Positions 40,301 through 48,722 are shown, counted from the first letter of the stretch. The stretch: 64,000 bases of DNA from Rhodococcus gordoniae (GCF_001646655.1 NZ_LPZN01000015.1:1-64000); one strand, 5' to 3'. A program made the numbers and translations. Notes: generated from the sequence alone by a model not told the origin.

Positions 40301-40618
40301 CGCGCGGAGAGCGCGGCGCGCGGTGGGAACGACGAGGTGCGGGAAACGGGGGCCGATCGTTCCGCCCGCCCTCACGGCTGCCCGCAGGTGAACGGGCAGG
40401 AAATCCGGTATGTTCCGGGACAATTCGGCCAGGGCATGCGCTGCCACCGCGGGGTCCTCGGGGCGGATCACCTCGTCGACGAAGCGGACGGTGAACTCGG
40501 GTCCGTGCGGGTCTTTCAGGACGTCGGCCAGGTGGCGGGCCGCACGGTCGGGGGCGACATGCGCCGATTCCTCCGCCCACCGGCGGGCCAGGGCGACGGC
40601 ATCCTCGACGATCCGCAC
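37301..40618 (-). CDS. putA: Bifunctional proline dehydrogenase / glutamate-semialdehyde dehydrogenase
   Basis: An 1105-residue PutA. Residues about 60-430 are the FAD-binding proline dehydrogenase barrel (for example IKVRVVKGANLPME and FVNLDMEEYHDLEV). Residues about 480-980 are the NAD-dependent aldehyde dehydrogenase with TPPWNFPVAIPAG and the nucleophile in GHAGQKCSAASLVI. Together they oxidise proline to glutamate. There is no N-terminal ribbon-helix-helix domain, so it is not self-regulating as in E. coli. The ATG at 40618 lies 130 bases from the divergent DUF1206 gene. Confidence 0.93.
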   Translation of the reverse strand: MRIVEDAVALARRWAEESAHVAPDRAARHLADVLKDPHGPEFTVRFVDEVIRPEDPAVAAHALAELSRNIPDFLPVHLRAAVRAGGTIGPRFPHLVVPTARRALRAMVGHLVVDTDEAALGRAIARLRRPGIRLNLNLLGEAVLGDAEARRRFDGTLALLAREDVDYVSLKVSAAVAPHSPWAFDETVADIVDRLTPLYRLAANSPTPKFVNLDMEEYHDLEVTVAAFTSLLDRPEFLHLEAGIVLQAYLPDALRTMMRLQEWAAARRARGGAAIKVRVVKGANLPMERVDAALHGWPLATWHTKQETDTNYKRLLHYAFTPERIENLRVGVAGHNLFDIAYAWVLAGRRGVRHGIDVEMLLGMAQSQAEVIRRQVGSLLLYTPVVRPDEFDVAISYLVRRLDEGSGQDNFMSAVFDLADDPALFGREEQRFRASVAALDETVPSPHRTQNRQEPPPPTAPPAVFANTPDTDPSLPQNREWGRHILERVPSSKLGIDTVRAHMLSSEDELERVLADAAAAGRSWGARSGAERAEILEQVADVLETRRADLLEVMAAEGGKTLDQSDPEVSEAIDFARFYAGRARELDSIDGARFVPSILTVVTPPWNFPVAIPAGSTLGALASGSAVILKPATLTARCGSVLAEAMWDAGVPRDVLHLVHADERSLGSTLVADPRVDRVVLTGAYETAELFRSLRPGMRLLAETSGKNAIVVTPSADPDPAVRDVVQSAFGHAGQKCSAASLVILVGSVATSRRFRDQLVDAVRSLPVGPAHDPRTRMGPLIEPARDKLLTALTELEDGESWLVEPRRLDAEGRLWSPGVRTGVRRGSRTHLVEFFGPVLGVMTAADLDEAIAIQNEVDYGLTAGLHSLDSDEIARWLDRVEAGNLYVNRGITGAIVRRQPFGGWKKSSVGAGFKAGGPNYLFGFGSWEGSAPAEDALRRVFENDERVWASEFAVPHDVTGLSAERNLFRYRPVRTHVRLGESGRPAELVRVLGAAARTGAPVDISSAFAVDLVRCSNTAGFEGSVRVESDAEWEERMVDVAPARVRLIGTAPPVAWNTRCDIAVFDHPVTAAGRIEMLPFLAEQAVSITAHRFGTPHRLTDEII

Positions 40619-40748
40619 GATGCGCCTCCGATCGACGGCGTTGACGAACCTGACGCCAATCTACCCATCGGAGGCGGTTCGCGTTTGCGGTCCGCGGTCT
40701 CGGGAATACAGCGCGAAGGGGACAGTCCCGACCATCGAGGAGACGAGA

Positions 40749-41585
40749 GTGAACCGTCAGGCCCCGGCGTCGCACGGCGCGTCGGCATCCGCCGACCGCG
40801 TCGCGCAGAACGGCGTGTTCGAGAAGTTCGCCCGTGCCGGCTACGTCGGCAGTGGCATAGTGCACCTGCTCATCGGTTACCTTGCGATCCGGGTCGCGTT
40901 CGGCCGCGGTGAGCAGGAGGCCTCGCAGTCCGGTGCGATGGCAGAGCTGGGCGCGCAGCCCGGCGGGAAGATCGCGTTGTGGATCGCCGTCGTCGTGTTC
41001 GTGATGATGGGTCTGTGGCGCTTCGCGGAAGCGGCCTTCGGCAAGGCGTCGGAACCGGAACGGCCCGACGCCGACACGAAGGACAAGGTGTTCGATCGGT
41101 TCAAGGCGTTCTGTGTCGGCGTGGTCTACCTCGCGTTCGCCTACACCGCGTTCGGGTTCGCCCGCGGCAGCGGCAAGTCCAGCGGTGAACAGAACGCGGG
41201 ACTCACGGCGAAGCTGTTGCAGTCCGGCGCGGGCAAGTTCGTCCTCGTCGTCGCGGGACTCGTGATCCTCGGTGTGGGTGCCTATCACGTCTACAAGGGG
41301 GTGTCGAAGAACTTCGTCGACGACCTGAAGGGTCGTCCCAGTACGTTCGTCGAGCGCCTCGGGGTCGTCGGATACGTCGCGAAGGGACTCGCGATCGGTC
41401 TCGTCGGTGTGCTGGTGATCGTCGCGGTCTTCCAGGCCGACCCGCAGAAGGCAGCGGGACTCGACGGGGCGCTGAAGACGTTGGGTTCGCAGCCTTTCGG
41501 TGCGGTGCTGCTCGTCCTCATGGGTCTGGGTATCGCGGTCTACGGCCTGTACAGCTTCGTCATGGCGCGCGACGCGAAGATGTGA
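40749..41585 (+). CDS. DUF1206 membrane protein
   Basis: A 278-residue protein with six helices in three internal repeats, each opening FARAGYVGSGIVHLLIG-like, FKAFCVGVVYLAFAYTA-like and LGVVGYVAKGLAIGLVG. This is the DUF1206 layout, of unknown function. The GTG at 40749 follows GAGGAGA. It shares a 130-base divergent region with putA but has no stated link to proline use. Confidence 0.82.
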   Translation: MNRQAPASHGASASADRVAQNGVFEKFARAGYVGSGIVHLLIGYLAIRVAFGRGEQEASQSGAMAELGAQPGGKIALWIAVVVFVMMGLWRFAEAAFGKASEPERPDADTKDKVFDRFKAFCVGVVYLAFAYTAFGFARGSGKSSGEQNAGLTAKLLQSGAGKFVLVVAGLVILGVGAYHVYKGVSKNFVDDLKGRPSTFVERLGVVGYVAKGLAIGLVGVLVIVAVFQADPQKAAGLDGALKTLGSQPFGAVLLVLMGLGIAVYGLYSFVMARDAKM

Positions 41586-41588
41586 CGC

Positions 41589-42014
41589 TCAGTCGTCCCC
41601 GTCGTCGAACCGGAAGTATTCGGTGGCGACGTAGTGGAGGGTCGGTGGGCCCGGCAGGTCGAACTCGATCGCGCCCACCGGCCGCAACTCCCCGTCGTCG
41701 TCCTCGCAACTCGCGGTCGCCACATTGCGTCCGGCGGAGATTCCCGTGAACTCGAGGGTCTGGTAGTTCGCGCCGTAGATCTCCGCGGTTCCGGACTCGC
41801 CGGTGCCGAGCGCTGCGACGCAGAGGAAGGGATGGTCCTCGTCCGGTGGGGACGTATAGATCAGTTTCAGCACCACGGTGTCTCCGCGGGTGCTGACCGT
41901 CCACATTCCTCGGGTGTCGGTGTCCGCTGCGCCCGCGCCGGGTGCGAAACCGGCGAGCAGTGCCAGTGGTGCGAGCAGCGCGACCGTTGCGCGCAGGGTT
42001 CTGCGATGGTGCAT
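41589..42014 (-). CDS. Small secreted protein, unknown function
   Basis: A 141-residue protein with a standard Sec signal peptide (LRATVALLAPLALLAGFAP then AGAAD, cleavage near residue 30). The mature part is acidic, beta-rich, has two cysteines (in FLCVAAL and ATASCEDDD) that may pair, and ends FRFDDGDD. No family was recognised. The ATG follows GAGGAGAT. Its stop is three bases from the DUF1206 stop on the other strand. Confidence 0.7.
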   Translation of the reverse strand: MHHRRTLRATVALLAPLALLAGFAPGAGAADTDTRGMWTVSTRGDTVVLKLIYTSPPDEDHPFLCVAALGTGESGTAEIYGANYQTLEFTGISAGRNVATASCEDDDGELRPVGAIEFDLPGPPTLHYVATEYFRFDDGDD

Positions 42015-42181
42015 GGGATCTCCTCGGGACCGGTGAGCCCCCGACGCATTCATCGTCTCCACAGGCATCGGCAGGAGCGGATGAATCGGATGGTTGTGAA
42101 GAAGACGTGACGGCGCCGAGATCGTCGTACCCGGCCCGTGACCCCCGCGGTCACGAAGTGCTGTTGCCGCACCCGAACTAA

Positions 42182-42230
42182 TTGACAATGCAACTAATCG
42201 GAGCGATCCTGGTGGTTGAGAATGCAACTA
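42182..42230 (+). promoter_or_regulatory. Paired direct repeats upstream of the VOC gene
   Basis: TTGACAATGCAACTA at 42182 and TTGAGAATGCAACTA at 42216 match at 14 of 15 bases, 34 bases apart (about three helical turns). They are AT-rich against their surroundings. The first TTGACA could be a -35 box; the pair could bind a regulator. Confidence 0.55.
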
Positions 42231-42250
42231 CGCCGGGAAAGGGTGGATCG

Positions 42251-42757
42251 ATGACCACCGACGAGCGCCAACGCTCCGACGAGTTCGAGCGCCGGCGTGC
42301 AGTCGTTCGCGACGCACACCTGAAGCCGGCCGAATCACGTCCGCGGTCCTCGGCGCGGGGACTGCACCACACCGCATTGATCAGCAGTGACGTCGAGCGG
42401 ACCGTGCGCTTCTACCAGGACCTTCTCGAGTTCCCGCTGACGGAGTTGATCGAGAACCGCGACTACCCGGGGTCGTCGCACTTCTTCTTCGACATCGGTA
42501 ACGGCAACCTGCTGGCCTTCTTCGACTTCCCCGGTCTCGACCTCGGTCCGTATCGAGAGGTCTTCGGCGGACTGCACCACATCGCGATCAGCGTCGCCCT
42601 CCCCACCTGGGAACGCCTGCGCACCAAGCTGATCGAGGCGGGAGTCGACCTCGCCGAACACAGCGAGGTCTCCCTGTACTTCCGCGACCCCGACGGCGCG
42701 CGGCTGGAACTCATCGCCGACCCGCTCGGCGAGATGTACGGCTCGAAGGTCCTGTAG
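42251..42757 (+). CDS. VOC superfamily (glyoxalase/dioxygenase-like) protein
   Basis: A 168-residue vicinal-oxygen-chelate protein. After a charged N-terminus of about 40 residues, the first module starts GLHHTALISSDVERTVRFYQ and the second GGLHHIAISVALPTWERL, with the metal ligands His, His and the late Glu in DPDGARLELIADPL. The family includes glyoxalases, ring-cleaving dioxygenases and resistance proteins; which one this is cannot be told. The paired repeats upstream suggest controlled expression. Confidence 0.8.
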   Translation: MTTDERQRSDEFERRRAVVRDAHLKPAESRPRSSARGLHHTALISSDVERTVRFYQDLLEFPLTELIENRDYPGSSHFFFDIGNGNLLAFFDFPGLDLGPYREVFGGLHHIAISVALPTWERLRTKLIEAGVDLAEHSEVSLYFRDPDGARLELIADPLGEMYGSKVL

Positions 42758-42762
42758 CGATC

Positions 42763-42815
42763 GAGGGGGAGGCTGTGTGCGTGTTCGTCCGAACGACGCG
42801 CACGCAACCTCCCTC
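42763..42815 (+). terminator. Hairpin terminator after the VOC gene
   Basis: GAGGGGGAGGCTGTGTGCG pairs with CGCACGCAACCTCCCTC, with a nested GTTCG/CGAAC stem at the tip. The sequence resembles the terminator at 18725. Confidence 0.7.
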
Positions 42816-42866
42816 TCGCCTATCGTCGTCGCGCAGGAAGTGGCGCTTTCGACACAGGGAGTCCGC

Positions 42867-43802
42867 ATGACCGTGCACGTGAACGTCGACAACTTCGTCC
42901 GGGCCGAGACCGATCGGATGTTCACCGATCTGCAACGCGATGCCGGGGGCGTGAATCTGCTGCTGCACAACCGCGAACCGGCGGCGATCGACCGGCAGAC
43001 CGTGATCCGCCTCAACCGCGACACCCTGTACAGTTTCGCAGTCGTCGACGTCTCGGAGGGCGCGACGCTCACCCTGCCCGAACACGGCGACCGCTACGTC
43101 TCTGCGATGGTCCTCGATCGGGATCATTTCGTCCGCGCCATCCACCACGAGGCCGGCAGTCACCGTCTCGACGCCGAGTCGCCCCATGTGGTCGTCGCGG
43201 TTCGCACCCTGGCGGATCCGGCCGACCCCGACGACCTGAAAGCGGCGGCCGCGATCCAGAACGGAATACGCATCGACGCGGCGTCGGCGCGGCCGTTCAC
43301 CGCACCCGAGTACGACACGGCGAGTCTCGATGCGACCCGCACGGCGCTGCTCCGACTCGCTTCCGGGCTCACCGGTTTCGATTCGACGTTCGGTCGTCCC
43401 GACGAGGTCGATCCGGTGAGGCACCTCATCGGCACCGCGGCCGGGTGGGGCGGCCTGCCGAGCAGCGAAGCCTCCTACATCGGCGTCGCACCCCAGCTCC
43501 CGCCGGGGAACTACGAGCTGACGCTCGACGACGTTCCCGTCGACGGGTTCTGGTCGGTGTCCGTCTACGACGCGGAAGGTTTCTTCGCACCCAACCCACG
43601 CGAGGCGTACAGCGTCAACAACATCACGGGAAAGCCGAACGAGGACGGTTCGGTCACCGTGCGCTTCGGCGATTTCCCCGAAGGCACGCCGAACGCGATT
43701 CCGACTCCGGAGGGCTGGAACTTCCTCGTCCGTCTCTACCGGCCCAGGGCGGCGATCATCGACGGCAGCTGGACGCTGCCGGAACTCACGCCCGCACGGT
43801 GA
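42867..43802 (+). CDS. DUF1254/DUF1214 domain protein
   Basis: A 311-residue soluble protein. The N-terminal part, VNLLLHNREPAAIDRQTVIR and NRDTLYSFAVVDVSEGATL, fits DUF1254; the C-terminal WSVSVYDAEGFFAPNPREAYSVNN and PEGWNFLVRLYRP fits DUF1214. These domains are often found together, with unknown function, and no signal peptide is seen here. The ATG follows GGGAGTCC. Confidence 0.78.
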   Translation: MTVHVNVDNFVRAETDRMFTDLQRDAGGVNLLLHNREPAAIDRQTVIRLNRDTLYSFAVVDVSEGATLTLPEHGDRYVSAMVLDRDHFVRAIHHEAGSHRLDAESPHVVVAVRTLADPADPDDLKAAAAIQNGIRIDAASARPFTAPEYDTASLDATRTALLRLASGLTGFDSTFGRPDEVDPVRHLIGTAAGWGGLPSSEASYIGVAPQLPPGNYELTLDDVPVDGFWSVSVYDAEGFFAPNPREAYSVNNITGKPNEDGSVTVRFGDFPEGTPNAIPTPEGWNFLVRLYRPRAAIIDGSWTLPELTPAR

Positions 43803-43820
43803 CCGCCCCGGACACGCTTG

Positions 43821-44243
43821 CTATTCGACGATCGGGAAGATCGACTCCCCGTCCTCGGGGGCGCCGCTGATCTGACCGCGGTCGACACGCGAATCCTGCA
43901 CGATCACCCCGTCGACCTCGTCGGCGAGTTTCGAGTCCTCGGGCGCGCCGGTGGTGGCGTCGTCGATCACCTCGTCGACGTCCTCGGTGAGCTCGTCCTC
44001 CGGTGTCGCCGCGACGGGCGTGTCCAGCGGTTCGGCGGGTTCGACGTCGGGTTCCTCCTCGGCGAGGCGCTGGTCCAGCGACTCGCCTTCCTGCTCTTCA
44101 CGCGGGGTCGTTCCGAACTTGTCGGCGCCGCTCCAGCCCTCGGGCGGGTCGACGACCTCGTCACCGTCGTTGTTCCGCACTTCGTCGGCGTCGAGGCCTT
44201 CGCTGGGGCTGAGGGTGTCGCCGGGACCGTCTTCGATGCTCAT
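43821..44243 (-). CDS. DUF5709 acidic protein
   Basis: A 140-residue, very acidic, probably disordered protein. GESLDQRLAEEEPDV is the conserved core of DUF5709, found across actinobacteria with no known role. Repeated Glu/Asp-rich pieces and a C-terminal DGESIFPIVE complete it. It is divergent from the DUF2630 gene. Confidence 0.75.
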   Translation of the reverse strand: MSIEDGPGDTLSPSEGLDADEVRNNDGDEVVDPPEGWSGADKFGTTPREEQEGESLDQRLAEEEPDVEPAEPLDTPVAATPEDELTEDVDEVIDDATTGAPEDSKLADEVDGVIVQDSRVDRGQISGAPEDGESIFPIVE

Positions 44244-44343
44244 GTCGAGGAGATACCCGGCCGGTCGGGTGCGAAACCGGCGGCGGTTTCACTCCTGCCG
44301 GATGAGGCTATGCCGACGGAACACCACATCGAGGGAGTTTCCC

Positions 44344-44586
44344 ATGGACGAGAACGACCTCTTCCAGCACATCGAGAAGCTGGTGGACGAGGAGAAGACG
44401 CTGCGCTCACGAACCGGCGCGGACGGTCCGAGCGACGAGGACCTGCAGCGGCTGGCCGCTGTCGAGAAGAGGCTCGACCAGTGCTGGGACCTGCTGCGGC
44501 AGCGTCGCGCGAAGGCCGAGTTCGGCGACGATCCGGACGGCGCGCAGGCACGGCCGGTCGACGAGGTCGAGTCCTATCGGCAGTAG
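44344..44586 (+). CDS. DUF2630 small protein
   Basis: An 80-residue helical protein starting MDENDLFQHIEKLVDEEKTL, with LAAVEKRLDQCWDLLRQRRA in the middle. The length and pattern match DUF2630, an actinobacterial family of unknown function, probably a coiled-coil dimer. Its last 13 bases overlap the 3' end of the hydrolase gene on the other strand. Confidence 0.8.
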   Translation: MDENDLFQHIEKLVDEEKTLRSRTGADGPSDEDLQRLAAVEKRLDQCWDLLRQRRAKAEFGDDPDGAQARPVDEVESYRQ

Positions 44587-45386
44587 GCGTCGGTGGCGCG
44601 CGCGGCGGTCCGGCGCACGAGGTCGACGATGGTCTCGGGACAGTCGGACTGCGGTGCGTGGCCGGCCCAGGGGAGCGGTACGAACCGTGCCCCGGGGATC
44701 AGCGGTGCGTACCGCACGGTCTGCGCCGCCGCGACCGTGTCGAGGACGCCCTGCGCGAGGGTGACAGGGCACGAGATGCGGCCGAGGCCTGTGGGCACGT
44801 CGGTCAGGACGCCATCCCACAGCATCGACCAGAAGCCGTCGGACTCGGCGAAGCCGCCCTTGACCGACAGCGATTCGGTGTGCGACGTCTTCCACGGCAT
44901 CGCGCGGAGTCCTGCTGTGAGCGCCGTACGGCCCACGACAGTGCGCGCCATCGGTTCGATGAACGGGCTGCGGGCCTTGTTGAGCAGGCGGGCGGTCGTC
45001 ATGAGCGCGCCCTGGAAGATCCGCTCCGGGGGCAGTCCGAGACCGGAAGGGGACAGGGCCACCACCGAATGAGCACGGTTGCGCACGGCAAGTTCGATCG
45101 CGAGCCGGCCGCCGAGCGAGTTGCCCAGCACGTGCACCCGGTCGAGTCCGTGCGCGTCGAGAGTCTCGACGAGGGTGTCGGTGAGGGCCGCGATCGTGGG
45201 ACGGCCCTTCTGCTTCGGCGACGAACCGTGGCCGGGCAGGTCGACATTCAGCACGTCGAAGTGCTCGGCGAGTCGCGGGACGAGTGTGGAGAAGTCGTCC
45301 ATCGTGGCGCCGATGCCGTGCAGGAGGAGGAGAGGTTCACCGGATCCGGTGCGGCGGTATGTCGGTCGTGAGTGCATCGGTTCCAT
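44574..45386 (-). CDS. Alpha/beta hydrolase
   Basis: A 270-residue hydrolase with the oxyanion strand LLLLHGIGATMDDF, DLPGHGSS, nucleophile elbow VLGNSLGGRLAIELA, and the C-terminal His in WAGHAPQSD. The acid is probably in TLAQGVLDTVA. No signal peptide. Substrate unknown. It is divergent from ahpC across a 205-base region with an OxyR-like palindrome. Confidence 0.82.
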   Translation of the reverse strand: MEPMHSRPTYRRTGSGEPLLLLHGIGATMDDFSTLVPRLAEHFDVLNVDLPGHGSSPKQKGRPTIAALTDTLVETLDAHGLDRVHVLGNSLGGRLAIELAVRNRAHSVVALSPSGLGLPPERIFQGALMTTARLLNKARSPFIEPMARTVVGRTALTAGLRAMPWKTSHTESLSVKGGFAESDGFWSMLWDGVLTDVPTGLGRISCPVTLAQGVLDTVAAAQTVRYAPLIPGARFVPLPWAGHAPQSDCPETIVDLVRRTAARATDAYCR

Positions 45387-45513
45387 TGTCCTCTCGACGG
45401 CGGGCCGGAGTGCCCTGTCGTACAGGTTGTGTGTTCTGTCACATTTACGAAGGGCGACATGCGATGAGCTGGTCGAACAGTGTTTTATAGCCCTTGCTTA
45501 TCGAATTTCTAGA

Positions 45514-45540
45514 AACTATCGATTGGCACAATCAATAGTT
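45514..45540. promoter_or_regulatory. OxyR-like operator upstream of ahpC
   Basis: AACTATCGATTG faces CAATCAATAGTT around GCA. CTAT and ATAG elements with this spacing resemble half of an OxyR site (ATAG-N7-CTAT repeats). A further ATAG lies at 45487. The region is AT-rich and 52 bases before the ahpC start. Confidence 0.6.
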
Positions 45541-45591
45541 CGCGGATAACGTCGGAGTCGTCAACCCCATCGAGATGAGTGAGGTTCTTAC

Positions 45592-46155
45592 ATGTCGCTG
45601 ATCAACAAGAAGATCAAGCCCTTCAAGGCCGAGGCTTTCAAGGACGGCGCCTTCGTGACCGTGTCCGACGAGGACATCAAGGACAAGTGGGCGATCTTCT
45701 TCTTCTACCCCGCAGACTTCACCTTCGTCTGCCCGACCGAGCTCGGCGACCTCGCAGACCACTACGAGGAGCTGCAGAAGCTCGGCGTCGAGGTCTTCTC
45801 CGTCTCGACCGACACGCACTTCACGCACAAGGCGTGGCACGGCTCGTCCGAGACCATCGGCAAGATCAAGTACGCCATGATCGGTGACCCGACCCTGCAG
45901 ATCAGCACCGACTTCGAGGTGCTCCGCGAGGAGCAGGGCCTGGCCGACCGCGGCACCTTCCTGGTCGACCCGGACGGCGTCATCCAGTTCACCGAGGTCA
46001 CCGCCGAGGGCATCGGCCGCAACGCCGCCGAACTCGTCCGCAAGGTCAAGGCCGCTCAGTACGTCCGCAGCCACCCGGGCGAGGTCTGCCCGGCCAAGTG
46101 GGAAGAGGGCGACGACACCCTCGCTCCGTCGCTGGAGCTCGTCGGCAAGATCTGA
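45592..46155 (+). CDS. ahpC: Alkyl hydroperoxide reductase C (peroxiredoxin)
   Basis: A 187-residue typical 2-Cys peroxiredoxin. The peroxidatic Cys47 lies in [13 protein letters not shown] and the resolving Cys166 in [13 protein letters not shown]. It reduces hydrogen peroxide and organic hydroperoxides, and is recycled by AhpF downstream. The start follows GAGTGAGG. The OxyR-like palindrome upstream suggests peroxide induction. Confidence 0.96.
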   Translation: MSLINKKIKPFKAEAFKDGAFVTVSDEDIKDKWAIFFFYPADFTFVCPTELGDLADHYEELQKLGVEVFSVSTDTHFTHKAWHGSSETIGKIKYAMIGDPTLQISTDFEVLREEQGLADRGTFLVDPDGVIQFTEVTAEGIGRNAAELVRKVKAAQYVRSHPGEVCPAKWEEGDDTLAPSLELVGKI

Positions 46156-46176
46156 TTCGTCGACGGAAACCGTTCC

Positions 46177-46207
46177 GGTGGCACGGGATCGAATGTCCCG
46201 TGCCACC
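46177..46207 (+). other. Hairpin between ahpC and ahpF
   Basis: GGTGGCACGGGA pairs perfectly with TCCCGTGCCACC around a seven-base loop. There is no T-tract, so it may partly terminate or stabilise ahpC mRNA, giving more AhpC than AhpF. Confidence 0.6.
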
Positions 46208-46300
46208 GGGCACCGTCCGGGTCCGCTCGGCTCGAGCTGAGAAGTTCGCCGACTCCCATCTCTTCCGGTCACAGTTCTTCCACCTCTGGAGTAGATCCTC

Positions 46301-47896
46301 ATGCTCGATGCCTCCCTTGCCGCCCAGTTGAAGTCCCTCCTCGAGAAGGTCACCCAGCCGATCGAGCTCGTGTCGTCCCTCGACGACCGACCGAAGTCCA
46401 CGGAACTCGCCGGCCTCCTCGACCAGATCGCCGGCATGTCCGACCTGGTCACCCATGTACGCGACGGTGAAGCCACCCGTCGCCCCTCCTTCCTGATCCG
46501 CCGGGTCGGTACCGACATCGAGGTCGAGTTCGCGGGCATCCCGCTCGGCCACGAGTTCACCTCCCTCGTACTCGCCCTGCTGCAGGTCGGCGGCCACCCG
46601 TCGAAGGAGGCCGCGGAGCTGCTCGAGCAGGTGCGCGATCTCGAGGGCGACTTCCACTTCGAGACCTTCTTCTCGCTGTCGTGCCAGAACTGCCCTGACG
46701 TGGTGCAGGCCCTGAACGTGATGTGCGTGACCAATCCGCGCATCAAGCACACCGCCATCGAAGGCTCCCTCTTCCAGGACGAGGTCGACGCCCGCCAGGT
46801 CATGGCCGTGCCGACCGTCTTCCTCAACGGGGAGCTGTTCGGCTCCGGCCGCATGAACCTCGAGCAGATCGTCGGCAAGCTCGACACCGGCTCCGCCGAG
46901 CGCGCCGCCGCCGCGATCAGCGAGAAGGACCCCTTCGACGTCCTCGTGGTCGGCGGTGGACCGGCCGGCGCGACCGCCGCGATCTACGCCTCCCGCAAGG
47001 GGATCCGCACCGGCGTTCTCGCCGAGCGCTTCGGCGGCCAGGTGCTCGACACCATGGCCATCGAGAACTTCCCCTCCGTCCCCTACACCGAGGGCCCGAA
47101 GTTCGCCGCCGAACTCGAGAACCACGTGCGGCAGTACGACGTCGACATCATGAACGTCCAGAAGGCATCGAAGCTCACCCCCGCCCCCACCGAGGGCGGC
47201 CTGGTCGAGGTCGAGCTCGAGAGCGGCGCCCGGTTGCTCTCGCGCAGCGTCATCCTCTCCACCGGTGCTCGCTGGCGCGCGATGAACGTGCCCGGCGAGG
47301 ACGAGTACCGCAACAAGGGTGTCACCTACTGCCCGCACTGCGACGGCCCGCTGTTCAAGGGCAAGCGCGTCGCGGTCATCGGCGGCGGCAACTCCGGTGT
47401 GGAGGCCGCCATCGACCTCGCCGGTGTCGTCGCCCACGTGACCCTCATCGAGTTCGACTCGGTGCTGCGCGCCGACGAGGTGCTGCAGCGCAAGCTCCGC
47501 AGCCTGCCCAACGTCGACATCATCGTCAGCGCCCTGACCACCGAGGTTCTCGGCGACGGTTCGAAGGTCACCGGCCTGACCTACACCGACCGCACCACCG
47601 ACGAGTCGCGCACCCTCGACCTGGACGGCGTGTTCGTCCAGATCGGTCTGCTGCCGAACACCGAATGGCTGTCCGGCACCGTCGAACTCAGCCCGCGCGG
47701 CGAGATCGTCGTCGACGACCACGGCCGCACCTCGGTGCCGGGTGTGTTCGCCGCCGGCGACTGCACGACCGTCCCGTACAAGCAGATCATCGTCTCCGCA
47801 GGTGCGGGTGCGACGGCCGCGCTCGGCGCGTTCGACCACCTGATCCGCACGAGCGCCCCGGCCGAGGGCGAGGAAACGGTCGCCGCGACCGTCTAG
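46301..47896 (+). CDS. ahpF: Alkyl hydroperoxide reductase subunit F
   Basis: A 531-residue NADH:peroxiredoxin reductase. The N-terminal tandem thioredoxin-like domain has the redox pair in [10 protein letters not shown] (near residue 129); the FAD domain opens [20 protein letters not shown]; the second redox pair is [10 protein letters not shown]; the NAD site is [18 protein letters not shown]. It reduces AhpC. Using AhpF rather than the mycobacterial AhpD is notable for this group. It follows ahpC after a hairpin. Confidence 0.95.
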   Translation: MLDASLAAQLKSLLEKVTQPIELVSSLDDRPKSTELAGLLDQIAGMSDLVTHVRDGEATRRPSFLIRRVGTDIEVEFAGIPLGHEFTSLVLALLQVGGHPSKEAAELLEQVRDLEGDFHFETFFSLSCQNCPDVVQALNVMCVTNPRIKHTAIEGSLFQDEVDARQVMAVPTVFLNGELFGSGRMNLEQIVGKLDTGSAERAAAAISEKDPFDVLVVGGGPAGATAAIYASRKGIRTGVLAERFGGQVLDTMAIENFPSVPYTEGPKFAAELENHVRQYDVDIMNVQKASKLTPAPTEGGLVEVELESGARLLSRSVILSTGARWRAMNVPGEDEYRNKGVTYCPHCDGPLFKGKRVAVIGGGNSGVEAAIDLAGVVAHVTLIEFDSVLRADEVLQRKLRSLPNVDIIVSALTTEVLGDGSKVTGLTYTDRTTDESRTLDLDGVFVQIGLLPNTEWLSGTVELSPRGEIVVDDHGRTSVPGVFAAGDCTTVPYKQIIVSAGAGATAALGAFDHLIRTSAPAEGEETVAATV

Positions 47897-47914
47897 ACGT
47901 CACCGCAGCCCCGT

Positions 47915-47943
47915 GGCCGTCACTCCCTTCGGGGGTGGCGGCC
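47915..47943 (+). terminator. Hairpin terminator after ahpF
   Basis: GGCCGTCACTCC pairs with GGGGTGGCGGCC (two G-U pairs) around a CTTCG-type loop, 18 bases after the stop. Confidence 0.6.
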
Positions 47944-47965
47944 ATGCTGCTTCGGGTGAACTTCT

Positions 47966-48007
47966 GAGGTTGGGGTCGAGAATGTCGACGGGAGCGACCA
48001 CAACCTC
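47966..48007 (+). other. Hairpin upstream of gluconokinase
   Basis: GAGGTTGGGGTCG pairs with CGACCACAACCTC with one G/A mismatch. It contains the same GAGGTTG/CAACCTC core as the terminators at 18725 and 42763, and lies 19 bases before gntK, so it may be a second terminator or part of the gntK leader. Confidence 0.5.
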
Positions 48008-48026
48008 CCCGTCGTTACGATGTGGC

Positions 48027-48596
48027 ATGGCCGTTGTGGTGATGGGCGTGAGTGGATGCGGGAAAACGACATTCGCGCGGAAGCTTGCAGACGGGATCGG
48101 CGGCGTGTTCATCGATGCGGACGATTACCACAGCGCGTCGTCGATCGAGAAGATGCGCGCCGGCCGGGCGCTCGACGACGAGGATCGTGAGCCGTGGCTG
48201 CGCGCCGTCGCGGCGGCCGCCGCCGCAAGTACCGGGACTCCGGTGGTCGCGTGCTCGGCACTGAAGCGGTCGTATCGAGACATTCTGTGTTCCGGCACTC
48301 CGAGCGTCTTCCTGCATCTGGACGTGCCCGTGGACGTCGTGAGGTCGAGGATTCGCGAACGCGGCGGCCACTTCTTCTCCGAGAGGCTGGTGGCTTCGCA
48401 GTTCGAGACGCTCGAGCCGCTCGGGGCCGACGAGGACGGCGTCGCCCTGGACGGCACCCTGCCGCTACCCGAGCTCGTCGATACCGCCTGCTCGTATCTC
48501 GTGGACCGGTCGGAACTCTGGGGAGCGAAACCTCGGGACATCGAATCGCTCGAGTCGCGTGTGCACGATGGTCGCCACCACAGTGGTCGCCGCTGA
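48027..48596 (+). CDS. gntK: Gluconokinase
   Basis: A 189-residue GntK-type kinase. VVVMGVSGCGKTTFARKLA is the P-loop, followed by FIDADDYHSASSIEKM (substrate site) and VVACSALKRSYRDIL. It phosphorylates gluconate to 6-phosphogluconate. The C-terminus is slightly longer than E. coli GntK. No transporter or dehydrogenase for gluconate is nearby. Confidence 0.9.
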   Translation: MAVVVMGVSGCGKTTFARKLADGIGGVFIDADDYHSASSIEKMRAGRALDDEDREPWLRAVAAAAAASTGTPVVACSALKRSYRDILCSGTPSVFLHLDVPVDVVRSRIRERGGHFFSERLVASQFETLEPLGADEDGVALDGTLPLPELVDTACSYLVDRSELWGAKPRDIESLESRVHDGRHHSGRR

Positions 48597-48604
48597 GGGG
48601 AGTA

Positions 48605-48660
48605 GGTGGCAGGTGGGGTGAACGTCTCGATGCCTCGCTCATCCTGCCCCACCTGCCACC
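48605..48660. terminator. Bidirectional terminator between gntK and the sulfatase
   Basis: GGTGGCAGGTGGGG pairs perfectly with CCCCACCTGCCACC across a 28-base loop, between the convergent stops at 48596 and 48723. Confidence 0.7.
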
Positions 48661-48722
48661 ACACTTCCCGACCTGGGAGCGTCCTACCGGGTGTGTTGTT
48701 CAGCCGTTCACCGGTGCCTCGG

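Noticed and set aside
37016-40912. A 1298-codon open frame antisense to putA
   Set aside because: Its protein is Arg/Gly/His-rich low-complexity sequence, mirrors putA codon structure, and has no domain; long antisense frames are expected in DNA this GC-rich.
45387-45591. Search for a divergent oxyR gene
   Set aside because: The divergent gene is an alpha/beta hydrolase and the interval has no open frame of LysR type.
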